Shown piece by piece: positions 37,805 to 45,240 of a DNA stretch of 61,549 nucleotides. Origin of the DNA: an uncultured Propionibacteriaceae bacterium. Its GTDB lineage: Bacteria; Actinomycetota; Actinomycetes; Propionibacteriales; Propionibacteriaceae. Position 1 is the stretch's first letter; every line of letters begins with the position of its first letter. The position numbers and the translations under genes were made by a program. The notes beneath the pieces are model-generated. The model was given only the letters and a program-made list of their open reading frames with translations. It searched no databases and was not told where the DNA came from. The stretch is taken from the NCBI GenBank assembly GCA_937926975.1, contig CALBCJ010000027.1, forward strand, positions 1 to 61,549. Direction: 5' to 3'.

Positions 37805-38457
37805 CGCTCCAGGTACTTGTCCATCCACTGCTGAACTTCGTGCCCGGCGGGCTCATTCGGGTACCCGGGGTGCACCGTGCCTCCGGCAGCGTTCAGCACC
37901 TCGACCACGCTGCGGGCCTGCCCGCCGACCAGGACCGGATCACTCAGCACGCCGCCCACGGCACCTGCAGCCACGACGCGGTCCATCACGGCCTCCGCAA
38001 AGCCTGCGCCGGTGAGGGCAGCGCTCGACACGTTGGCGCCGGTGAGGTCAGCCGACGCGAAGAGCCCATCCGTCAGCACAGCTCCACGCAGGTCGGCTCC
38101 TCGGAAGCTGGCCCGGAAGAAGGAGCCGCGCTGCAGCCGGGCCTCGGTCAGCACTGCCCCCGCGAACGAGGCCTCGCTCGCCTCCGCCTTGTGAAGATCG
38201 GCACGGGTGAGGACCGCGCCATCAAGGAGGGCTCCCGCCAGGTAGGCACTCAGCAGCTGGGCGCCGACCAGTCGAGCTCCTCTCAGGTCGGCCTCGTCGA
38301 GCACCGTCGACCACAGAACCGCCCGGCTGAGGTCCGCTCCCGCCAGGCTGGCCCGGGTCAGGTCGGCCGATGTGAGGTTCAGCCGAGTGCCAGTCGGGTC
38401 ACCGGCCAGCCAGGCCGCGTGCGCGGCCAGCCGCGCACCCAGATCCTTGACGGTCAT
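37801..38457 (-). CDS. Pentapeptide-repeat protein
   Basis: 218 residues. From about residue 28 to 150 it is a right-handed quadrilateral helix of A(D/N)LXX repeats: SADLTRASLAGADLSRAVL, EADLRGARLVGAQLL, GADLRGAVLTDG, SADLTGANV. A C-terminal non-repeat part ends QQWMDKYLER. Its start codon overlaps the stop of a toxin-tail fragment (TGATG) and its end overlaps the YbaB-like gene. Such proteins serve as immunity or DNA-mimic factors; here the context suggests immunity, but this is inference. Confidence 0.85.
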   Translation of the reverse strand: MTVKDLGARLAAHAAWLAGDPTGTRLNLTSADLTRASLAGADLSRAVLWSTVLDEADLRGARLVGAQLLSAYLAGALLDGAVLTRADLHKAEASEASFAGAVLTEARLQRGSFFRASFRGADLRGAVLTDGLFASADLTGANVSSAALTGAGFAEAVMDRVVAAGAVGGVLSDPVLVGGQARSVVEVLNAAGGTVHPGYPNEPAGHEVQQWMDKYLER

Positions 38458-38697
38458 CAGTAGAACACCACCTTTCCGGCCCAGTTTGGATGAGCCTTCA
38501 CCAAAGCAATGAGACTATTCCGGTCGGCCTCACTGAGGTGCCTGGTGTCGAGCAGCACCGATCGTCCGTTCTTGATCTGCTTCTCGATGTTCTGCGCGGC
38601 TGCTGCGTCGTTGTACGTGCCCCTGCCCCGGGACGGTCCGGAACCCCGTGATATCTCCGTGGGTCCTGTTTGCGTCGACGGTATCGCCGCCTCTGGT
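38457..38697 (-). pseudogene. 3' remnant of a gene, probably a polymorphic-toxin C-terminus
   Basis: An open frame without a usable start, running from the end of the PfkB gene to a TGA that overlaps the pentapeptide start. It reads as a protein tail: a Gly/Ser/Arg linker (GSGPSRGRG), then TYNDAAAAQNIEKQI, GRSVLLDTRHLSEADRN, LVKAHPNWAGKVVFY and stop. The short linker-plus-compact-domain layout and the coupling to a pentapeptide gene resemble the end of a secreted toxin followed by its immunity gene. Codons such as AAT, AGT, ATT and TTG are unlike the neighbouring genes. The rest of the gene is missing, replaced by pfkB sequence. Confidence 0.55.
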
Positions 38698-39645
38698 CTA
38701 TGCGAGGTCCGGGTGGGCCTCCTGGACGCCGCGGACCTCCGGGAGCGTCGGCCCGTACGCGCCGGCGTGGGTGGCTGTGATGCCGGAGGTGACCACGGCC
38801 CGCTTCAGGGCGGGCTGGACGTCGGCCCAGGAGGCGGCGGCGAGGCGCTGCCGGGCCTCGGGGCCACCCAGCAGGCCGTCGGCCAGCAGCCCCGACAGCA
38901 TTCCGGCCATGAACGAGTCGCCGCAGCCCACCGTGTCACCCACCGTGACCGTCATCGGCGGCACCCGCTCCAGGCCCTGGCCGTCGCGCAGCATCGCGAC
39001 CGCGCCCTGCGAGCCAAGGGTGCAGACCACCAGGGCCGGCCCCAGGCTGAGCCAGTGCCGCAGCACCTCCTCGATCGAGGTGCCGGGGTAGAGCCAGGCC
39101 ACGTCCTCGTCGGAGGCCTTCACCACGTCAGACAGTCCGACCAGCTCCTCGACCCGGAGCACCGTCTGCTGCGGCGAGCCCATCAGCGTGGGACGGGCGT
39201 TCGGGTCGTACGAGACCGTGGACCGCTCGCGGATCCGGCGCACCACCTCGACCACCTGGGAGCCGCCGGGCTCGACGGTGGCGCCGATGCTGCCGGTGTG
39301 GGTGTGGCCGAAGCGGCTGAGGTCAAGGGGAGGTACCGCGGTGGACAGGTCGAACTGGTAGCTGGCCTTGCCCTCGGCATCGAGCGTCGCGTACGCGACC
39401 GAGGTCCGCTCTGCTCCGTCGCTGCCCGGCACGATCTCGACTCCGGCCTGGTGGACAGCGTCCTCGATCAGCCGTCCGTGCCGGTCTTTTGCCCACCATG
39501 ACGCCAGGCTGGCCGGGTGCTCCAGCCGGGCCAGGCCGGAGGCCACGTTCAGCACGCTGCCGCCGACATGCTCGCCGACCTGGTCGCCGCGGGCCACCAC
39601 ATCGACCAGCGCCTCGCCCAGGCACAGCACCCGTCCGTCAGTCAT
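38698..39645 (-). CDS. PfkB family carbohydrate kinase
   Basis: Ribokinase-fold sugar kinase of 315 residues, fructokinase-like. Seen: VLCLGEALVDVVARG, VGGSVLNVASGLARLEHPA (sugar site), VSYDPNARPTLMG, and the anion-hole/catalytic loop DTVGCGDSFMAGML, where the usual GAGD is GCGD; the base Asp is kept. AAAGGAG precedes the ATG at 39645. It stands alone; the sugar cannot be read. Its 3' end abuts the toxin-tail remnant. Confidence 0.88.
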   Translation of the reverse strand: MTDGRVLCLGEALVDVVARGDQVGEHVGGSVLNVASGLARLEHPASLASWWAKDRHGRLIEDAVHQAGVEIVPGSDGAERTSVAYATLDAEGKASYQFDLSTAVPPLDLSRFGHTHTGSIGATVEPGGSQVVEVVRRIRERSTVSYDPNARPTLMGSPQQTVLRVEELVGLSDVVKASDEDVAWLYPGTSIEEVLRHWLSLGPALVVCTLGSQGAVAMLRDGQGLERVPPMTVTVGDTVGCGDSFMAGMLSGLLADGLLGGPEARQRLAAASWADVQPALKRAVVTSGITATHAGAYGPTLPEVRGVQEAHPDLA

Positions 39646-39872
39646 CTCGCGCGCTCCTTTGCCGGCGTCCGGTCTGTGGCCTGGACTCTACCGTGTCCAG
39701 CGGGCTGCTGCTGGCTGAAGGCACAGGCCGACCAGCAAGGGCGCGTGGGTCGGGGGTCTGGAAGGGCCGAGCAGGCCTCCCGCAAGCCCTGCCACCGGGG
39801 CCTCTGAAAACCTTCGCTCTCGCGAGGAACCCCTAGTGATAGTAGTGTTGGAGACGCAAGTCAAGGGCGGGG
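39646..39872. other. Intergenic between the kinase and xthA
   Basis: Holds the ribosome site of the kinase and a possible minus-strand -10 box TAGAGT (39685-39690). On the plus strand TAGTGA/TAGTGT (39834-39848) might be a -10 region for xthA, without a clear -35. No other feature seen. Confidence 0.3.
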
Positions 39873-39968
39873 GTGACGGTGAACGTTCTGGCGCGACTGC
39901 TGATCAGCAAAGAGAGAACACCGTGGTACGTCGTCCTCGGGAGCGTGGTCGCGGTGACCTGTGGCTGA
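39873..39968 (+). CDS. Possible 31-residue hydrophobic leader peptide before xthA
   Basis: GTG at 39873 with AAGGG 5 bases upstream opens a frame of 31 codons: a short basic N-terminus (LARLLISKERT) then the hydrophobic run PWYVVLGSVVAVTCG and stop. It overlaps the xthA start by 8 bp, so it could couple its translation. No family is recognised and it may be chance. Confidence 0.28.
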   Translation: MTVNVLARLLISKERTPWYVVLGSVVAVTCG

Positions 39969-40788
39969 CCTGCTGCGGGTCGCCACCCTGAACGCGAACG
40001 GGATCCGTTCTGCGGTCCGCCGCGGCTTCGCCGACTGGCTGGCCGCCCGTGACTGCGACCTGGTCGCGGTCCAGGAGATGCGCTGCCCGCCGGGGCTGGT
40101 GCCGCCCGAGGCGTGGGCCGGGTACCACCTCAGCTATGACGCCGGGAGCCTGGCCGGACGCAACGGCTGCGCCCTGCTGACCCGGCAGCCGCCGGTCGCG
40201 GTCCGGACCGGGATCGGCCGGGTCGCCTTTGCCCACGAGGGGCGCTACCTGGAGGCCGACCTGGACCTGCCCGGGCTGAGGCTTCGGGTGGGGAGCCTGT
40301 ACGTGCCCAAGGGCGGGCGGGCCGGCGACCCGGACCCGAGGCCGTGGCGGCACAAGACCCGGTTCCTGGCGGCCCTGCGCGGCTACCTGCGCGAGGCCCG
40401 GGTCCAGGCCCGCCGCGACGGCCGGGAGCTGCTGGTGATGGGTGACTTCAACGTCGCCCACACCCGGCTCGACCTGCGCAACGCCACCGCCAACCGCAAC
40501 CAGGTCGGGTTCCGGCCCGAGGAGCGGGAGTGGTTCGGCTCGCTGCTGTCGCCGCGGACCCTGACCGACGTGGTCCGCTCCCTCCACCCCGACCAGCCCG
40601 GCCCGTACTCGTGGTGGCGCTGGGGCGACGGCCCCTTCCAGAACGACACCGGCTGGCGGATCGACTACCAGCTGGCGACCCGGGGCCTGGCGCAGCGGGC
40701 CGTGTCCGCCGGCACAGACCGGGCACCCGACTATGCCTCCCGGATCAGTGACCACGCCCCGGTGGTGGTGGAGTACCAGCGCGGTTGA
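39961..40788 (+). CDS. xthA: Exodeoxyribonuclease III / AP endonuclease
   Basis: EEP-fold repair nuclease acting on abasic sites and 3' blocks. 275 residues. Seen: VATLNANGIRSAVRRGFADW with the first metal Asn, LVAVQEMRCP with the metal-binding Glu, GSLYVPKGGR, LLVMGDFNVAH, GWRIDYQLAT and SDHAPVVVEY with the catalytic His. GTG start at 39961. Followed by a small hairpin (CTGGG / CCCAG around 40800-40818). Confidence 0.92.
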   Translation: MADLLRVATLNANGIRSAVRRGFADWLAARDCDLVAVQEMRCPPGLVPPEAWAGYHLSYDAGSLAGRNGCALLTRQPPVAVRTGIGRVAFAHEGRYLEADLDLPGLRLRVGSLYVPKGGRAGDPDPRPWRHKTRFLAALRGYLREARVQARRDGRELLVMGDFNVAHTRLDLRNATANRNQVGFRPEEREWFGSLLSPRTLTDVVRSLHPDQPGPYSWWRWGDGPFQNDTGWRIDYQLATRGLAQRAVSAGTDRAPDYASRISDHAPVVVEYQRG

Positions 40789-40898
40789 GGGGCGATCCGC
40801 TGGGTCGTCCGTCTCCCAGCCGTGGGGACCGGCTCGGTGCGCCTGGTCGTGAGGCCCCAGGTCTGGTCGCTGCTCCAGCGGGCTGACAGACTGCCGCC

Positions 40899-41999
40899 AT
40901 GGACCTGGAGCAGGCGGCCGAGGAGCTGTACGGGATCGACCCAGCCACCTTCGTGGCCCGTCGGACCGAGCTGGTGAAGCAGGCCCGGGCGGCCAAGGAC
41001 CGTCCGCTGGCAACGGCGATCGGGGCGCTGCGGCGCCCCACGGTGAGCGCCTGGTACCTGAACCTGGCGGCCCGCGCGCCGCTGCCCGAGCTGGGTGAGC
41101 TGCTGCAGCTGGGGGCCGAGATGCGCGAGGCCCAGGCCCGCCTCGACATGGCCGCGGTGGCCGGGATGACCGGACGGCGCCGAGAGCTGGAGCAGGCGGT
41201 CCTGACTGGGCTGACCCGGCTGCTGGAGACCAGGGGCGTGACTGCCTCCGCGGCCTCCCTGGCCGAGGTCCAGAGCACCCTCACCGCCGCGGTGGCCGAC
41301 CCGAGGGCCGAGCAGGTGGTGACCTCAGGCTGCCTGGCCCGGCCCCTGGTGTACGCGGGCTTCGGAGAGGTCGACCTGACCGGCGCGCTGGGCGCCGAGC
41401 TGGACCTGCGGACCCGGCAGGTCGCCGAGGACCGGGCGCCGGCCGCCGCAGCGACCCCGGCCGCTTCAGCGGCCACTGGCGGCGAGACCCCGGCCGACGA
41501 GGACGCTCCTGCGGCGCTGCCCAGCGGGGAAGGCCGTCCGCACCTGCGAGTCGTCCCGGGCCCGGCCGACGAGCCGGTGGCCAAGGAGGCACCTCCGGCC
41601 GCCCCGGTCCCAGACCAGGGAGCACCGGCCGAGCCGGCCCCCGACGAGCCGGCAGAGCCCGTACGGGTGACTGCGCCGGTCGCCGAGGAGCCGGAACCAC
41701 CCGTACCGGCTGACGATGATCTCGACGACGAGGAGGCAGCGGCACTGGCCGCCCTGGAGGCCGCCCAGAAGGCCCTGGCCGCGGCCAAGGCCAAGAAGCA
41801 GCGGGCCAGCGCCGCCAAGGTCGTCGCCGACCTTCGTGAGCAGCTGCTAGGCGCCTCCACCGCCCGAGTGGAGGCCGAGCAGCAGGTCGAGCGGCTCAGC
41901 GCCGAGCTGGCCGCCGCCCAGCAGCGCCTGGAGCAGGCCCAGGCCGCGGAGGCTGAGCTGGCCGACCGGCTGGTGGCCGCCGAGGAGCAGCTCGGCTGA
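40899..41999 (+). CDS. Conserved hypothetical coiled-coil protein
   Basis: 366 residues, no catalytic motif. Three parts: a helical N-terminal domain of about 165 residues (EELYGIDPATFVARRTELVK, RRPTVSAWYLNLAARAP), a long Ala/Pro/Glu linker (170-270), and a C-terminal coiled coil of about 90 residues rich in Ala, Glu and Lys (LEAAQKALAAAKAKKQRAS, RVEAEQQVERLSAELAAAQQ). Similar N-terminal domains occur in actinobacterial proteins of unknown role. ATG at 40899; alone between xthA and the opuC operon. Confidence 0.75.
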   Translation: MDLEQAAEELYGIDPATFVARRTELVKQARAAKDRPLATAIGALRRPTVSAWYLNLAARAPLPELGELLQLGAEMREAQARLDMAAVAGMTGRRRELEQAVLTGLTRLLETRGVTASAASLAEVQSTLTAAVADPRAEQVVTSGCLARPLVYAGFGEVDLTGALGAELDLRTRQVAEDRAPAAAATPAASAATGGETPADEDAPAALPSGEGRPHLRVVPGPADEPVAKEAPPAAPVPDQGAPAEPAPDEPAEPVRVTAPVAEEPEPPVPADDDLDDEEAAALAALEAAQKALAAAKAKKQRASAAKVVADLREQLLGASTARVEAEQQVERLSAELAAAQQRLEQAQAAEAELADRLVAAEEQLG

Positions 42000-42075
42000 G
42001 CCCGAGTCGTACGCCTTCAGGCTCCGGCTGAGATTTCGCTGGGGTTTCGCCGGTGCCCTGAGCCACTATGGCTGG

Positions 42076-42897
42076 GTGATCGAGCTTCGAGAGGTCAGCA
42101 AGATCTACCCCGACGGGACCGTTGCCGTCGAGAACGTGTCGCTCCTGGTCCCGGAGGGAAAGACCACCGTGCTGGTCGGGTCCTCCGGCTGCGGCAAGAC
42201 CACCCTGCTGCGGATGGTGAACCGGATGGTGACCCCCACCAGCGGGCAGGTCCTCGTCGGCGGCGTCGACGTGGCGAATGCCGCACCGGTCCAGCTGCGC
42301 CGGTCCATCGGGTACGTGATGCAGAACGCCGGGCTGCTGCCGCACCGGCGGGTGATCGACAACATCGCCACCGTGCCGCTGCTGAACCGGGTCCCCAAGA
42401 AGGCCGCCCACCAGCAGGCCCTGGAGCTCATGGACACCGTCGGCCTGGACCGTGACCTCGCCCAGCGCTACCCCGCGCAGCTCTCCGGCGGGCAGCAGCA
42501 GCGGGTGGGGGTGGCCCGCGGGCTGGCCGCTGACCCGAAGGTGCTGCTGATGGACGAGCCGTTCGGGGCCATCGACCCGATCGTGCGGACCGGGCTGCAG
42601 CGCGAGCTGCGAGACCTGCAGGCCCGGCTCCACAAGACCATCCTCTTCGTCACCCACGACATCACCGAGGCCTTCACCCTGGGCGACCAGATCGTGATCC
42701 TCGCCGCCGGCGGCCGGGTCGCCCAGGCCGGCAGCCCCACCGAGATCCTCACCGACCCGGCCGACGACTTCGTCCGGGACCTGATCGGGCTGAGCTCGGG
42801 GGACCGGACCCTGCACCTTGAGCCCGGCCCGTACGGCGACGACCTGGTCATCGACAGCTTGGGACGTCCGGTCGGGCGGCTGCGGGGCCGGCCATGA
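42076..42897 (+). CDS. Quaternary-amine ABC importer ATPase, OpuCA-like
   Basis: ATPase of a glycine-betaine/carnitine/choline importer used in osmoprotection. 273 residues. Seen: Walker A GSSGCGKTT (35-43), Q-loop in IGYVMQNAGLLPHRRV, signature QLSGGQQQRVGVARGL, Walker B VLLMDEPFGAIDP, switch His in FVTHDITEA. Unlike many OpuCA proteins there are no tandem CBS domains; the chain ends about 30 residues after the core. First of four genes (overlap 4 bp with the next). GTG start. Confidence 0.92.
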   Translation: MIELREVSKIYPDGTVAVENVSLLVPEGKTTVLVGSSGCGKTTLLRMVNRMVTPTSGQVLVGGVDVANAAPVQLRRSIGYVMQNAGLLPHRRVIDNIATVPLLNRVPKKAAHQQALELMDTVGLDRDLAQRYPAQLSGGQQQRVGVARGLAADPKVLLMDEPFGAIDPIVRTGLQRELRDLQARLHKTILFVTHDITEAFTLGDQIVILAAGGRVAQAGSPTEILTDPADDFVRDLIGLSSGDRTLHLEPGPYGDDLVIDSLGRPVGRLRGRP

Positions 42898-43553
42898 CCT
42901 GGCTGCAGCACAACGCCGGCACCGTCGCCGAGGCCGCCTGGGCGCACCTCTGGCTGGCGCTGCCCGCGATCGCCCTGAGCTTCCTGCTCGCCCTCCCGGT
43001 CGCCTGGGTGGCGAACCGGCTGCGCTGGTCGCGGTTCACGCTGCTGCTCGTCACCGGGCTGCTGTACGCGATCCCGTCACTGCCGCTGTTCATCATGCTG
43101 CCGATGGTCACTGGCGCCCCGGTCCGCTCCCCGGTCAACGTGGTGGCCGCGCTCACCGCGTACGGGCTGTCGCTGATGGTCCGCTCCGCCGCCGACGCTC
43201 TGGACGCCGTCCCGGAGGCGACCCTGCTGTCGGCGACTGCGCTCGGCTACTCCGGGCTGCGGCGGTTCTTCACCGTCCAGCTGCCGCTCGGCGCCCCGGC
43301 CCTGCTGGCCGGGCTGCGGGTGGTGTCGGTCAGCACGGTCAGCCTGGTCACCGTCAGCGGGGTGCTCGGGGTGCCCAGCCTGGGGCTGCTGTTCACCGAC
43401 GGCTTCCAGCGCGGAATCGTGGCCGAGGTGATCGCCGGGATCGTCGCCACTGTGGCCCTGGCGATGCTGGTCGACCTGGCTCTGGTGAGCCTCGGGCGGC
43501 TCCTGCTGCCCTGGCAGCGCAGTGGCCGGCCCGGCACGGCGGGGGTGGTCTGA
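42894..43553 (+). CDS. Quaternary-amine ABC importer permease, OpuCB-like
   Basis: Membrane permease of 219 residues with five to six helices. Seen: LYAIPSLPLFIMLPMVTGAP and the EAA-type cytoplasmic loop ALDAVPEATLLSATALGYSG typical of ProW/OpuCB proteins. Overlaps the ATPase gene by 4 bp and the second permease by 1 bp. Confidence 0.9.
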   Translation: MTWLQHNAGTVAEAAWAHLWLALPAIALSFLLALPVAWVANRLRWSRFTLLLVTGLLYAIPSLPLFIMLPMVTGAPVRSPVNVVAALTAYGLSLMVRSAADALDAVPEATLLSATALGYSGLRRFFTVQLPLGAPALLAGLRVVSVSTVSLVTVSGVLGVPSLGLLFTDGFQRGIVAEVIAGIVATVALAMLVDLALVSLGRLLLPWQRSGRPGTAGVV

Positions 43554-44239
43554 TGCGGTTCTGGGTGGCGACCTGGCAGTGGCTGAGCGACCCTGCCAAC
43601 GCGTACGGGCCGCACGGGTACTGGACCCGCTTCGCCGAGCACGTCGGCTACTGCCTGCTCGCGACCGTGATCGCCTGCCTGGTCGGGGTCCCGCTGGGAT
43701 ACCTGGTGGGGCACACCCGCAGGGGCCGGGGACTGGTGGTGGTCTCCTCCGGCGCCGCCCGGGCCCTGCCCACCCTCGGTGTGGTCACCCTGCTCGGGCT
43801 GTGGCTCGGGATCGGGCTGGAGGCGCCGCTGCTGGCCCTGGTGCTGCTGGCCGTGCCGTCGGTGCTGGCTGGGGCGTACTCCGGTGTCGAGCAGGTCCCG
43901 GCGCCGGTGGTCGACGCCGCCCGGGCCACCGGCATGTCACCTGGGCAGGTGCTGTGGCAGGTCGAGGCCCCGCTCGGGCTGCCGCTGCTGCTCGGCGGGA
44001 TCCGCTCGGCGATGCTGCAGGTCGTCGCGACCGCGACGCTGGCCGCGTACGTCGGGGCCGGCGGGCTGGGAACCTTCCTGTTCCTGGGGCTCAAGACCCA
44101 GAACTACCCGATGATGCTGGCCGCGTCGCTGCTGGTGGTCGTGCTGGCGGTGGTGCTGGAGCTCGGCTTCGAGCTGGCGGTGGCCCTCACTGCACGGAAG
44201 ACCGGGAATAGCAGTGGCGCCCGCGGGGTTGCACGGTAG
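43553..44239 (+). CDS. Quaternary-amine ABC importer permease, OpuCD-like
   Basis: Second permease subunit, 228 residues. Seen: YCLLATVIACLVGVPLGYLV, GAARALPTLGVVTLLGLWLG, the EAA loop VVDAARATGMSPGQVLWQVE and GAGGLGTFLFLGLKTQNY. Two different permeases imply a heterodimeric channel. Start ATG at 43553 overlapping the previous stop (TGATG). Confidence 0.9.
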   Translation: MRFWVATWQWLSDPANAYGPHGYWTRFAEHVGYCLLATVIACLVGVPLGYLVGHTRRGRGLVVVSSGAARALPTLGVVTLLGLWLGIGLEAPLLALVLLAVPSVLAGAYSGVEQVPAPVVDAARATGMSPGQVLWQVEAPLGLPLLLGGIRSAMLQVVATATLAAYVGAGGLGTFLFLGLKTQNYPMMLAASLLVVVLAVVLELGFELAVALTARKTGNSSGARGVAR

Positions 44240-44265
44240 CTGCCGCCAACTGTCAGGAGGTCCCG

Positions 44266-45162
44266 GTGGTCACGAGACGAGCCTTCCTCGGCTTCGGGAG
44301 CGCACTCCTGGCCGCAGGCCTCGGCGCCTGCGCGAAGACCGACCCGCTCGGCTCGGGCGAGCCGGGCGACGGCAGGCTGGTGGTCGGCAGCCAGCAGTAC
44401 TACTCGAACGAGATCATCGCCGAGATCTACGCCCAGGCCCTCGAGCGGGCCGGCTTCCAGGTCACTCGGCAGTTCCAGATCGGCCAGCGTGAGGTCTACC
44501 TGCCCGAGTTCCGCGCCGGACGCGTCGACGTCTTCCCCGAGTACGGCGGGAACCTGCTGCAGTCGCTGGACAAGGCGACACCCGCGCGGACCGGGCCCGA
44601 GATCGAGGCCGCCCTGGCCACGGCCCTGCCGTCGGGTCTGCGGACGCTGAAGGCCGCCGCGGCCAGCGACCAGGACAGCTACAACGTCACCCAAGCGACT
44701 GCTGAGCGCTACGGGCTGGTCTCGCTGGCGGACCTGGCCAAGGTGCCGCAGCCGGTGAAGGTCGGCGGCAACGCCGAGCTGGCCACCCGCCCGTACGGGC
44801 CGACCGGCCTCAAGACCCTGTACGGGGTCGACGCCGAGATCGTGGCGATCGAGGACTCCGGCGGCCCGCTGACCCGCAAGGCCCTGACCGACGGGACCGT
44901 CATCGCCGCCAACCTGTACAGCGCCGACCCGGCGATCGTCAGCTCCGGGCTGGTCACCCTGACCGACCCGAAGTCGATGATCCTGCCCCAGCACGTGGTC
45001 CCGGTCATCTCGGCGAAGGTCAGTGAGCAGGCCGTGGCGGCGCTGGAGCGCGTCCAGGCCAGGCTCGACACCCCTGCCCTGCAGGAGCTCAACGCCCAGT
45101 CCAAGACCCAGCAGCGCAAGGCCTCCGACATTGCCCAGGCCTGGCTGGAGGGTCTGCGGTAG
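44266..45162 (+). CDS. Quaternary-amine substrate-binding lipoprotein, OpuCC/OsmF-like
   Basis: Lipoprotein of 298 residues that delivers substrate to the two permeases. Seen: MVTRRAFLGFGSALLAAGLG with twin Arg and lipobox LGAC (C22); then LVVGSQQYYSNEIIAEIYAQ, FRAGRVDVFPEYGGNLLQ, DSYNVTQATAERYGL and the C-terminal lobe, as in OpuAC-type proteins. AGGAGG lies about 7 bases before the GTG at 44266. The aromatic cage cannot be assigned by eye. Confidence 0.92.
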   Translation: MVTRRAFLGFGSALLAAGLGACAKTDPLGSGEPGDGRLVVGSQQYYSNEIIAEIYAQALERAGFQVTRQFQIGQREVYLPEFRAGRVDVFPEYGGNLLQSLDKATPARTGPEIEAALATALPSGLRTLKAAAASDQDSYNVTQATAERYGLVSLADLAKVPQPVKVGGNAELATRPYGPTGLKTLYGVDAEIVAIEDSGGPLTRKALTDGTVIAANLYSADPAIVSSGLVTLTDPKSMILPQHVVPVISAKVSEQAVAALERVQARLDTPALQELNAQSKTQQRKASDIAQAWLEGLR

Positions 45163-45174
45163 AGCGCCCCCGAG

Positions 45175-45197
45175 CAGCCACGACGCACCGGTGGCTG
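45175..45197. terminator. Hairpin terminator after the opuC operon
   Basis: CAGCCAC (45175-45181) pairs with GTGGCTG (45191-45197), 9-base loop, between the convergent ends of the binding-protein gene and the epimerase-like gene. No U-tract. Confidence 0.4.
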
Positions 45198-45240
45198 GTG
45201 CCGAGCAGGTCACGCCCGGGGGACTGTCCGGCCGGGACTC

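Noticed and set aside
38509..39501. Plus-strand frame opposite pfkB
   Set aside because: Shadow of the kinase; no motif and no ribosome site.
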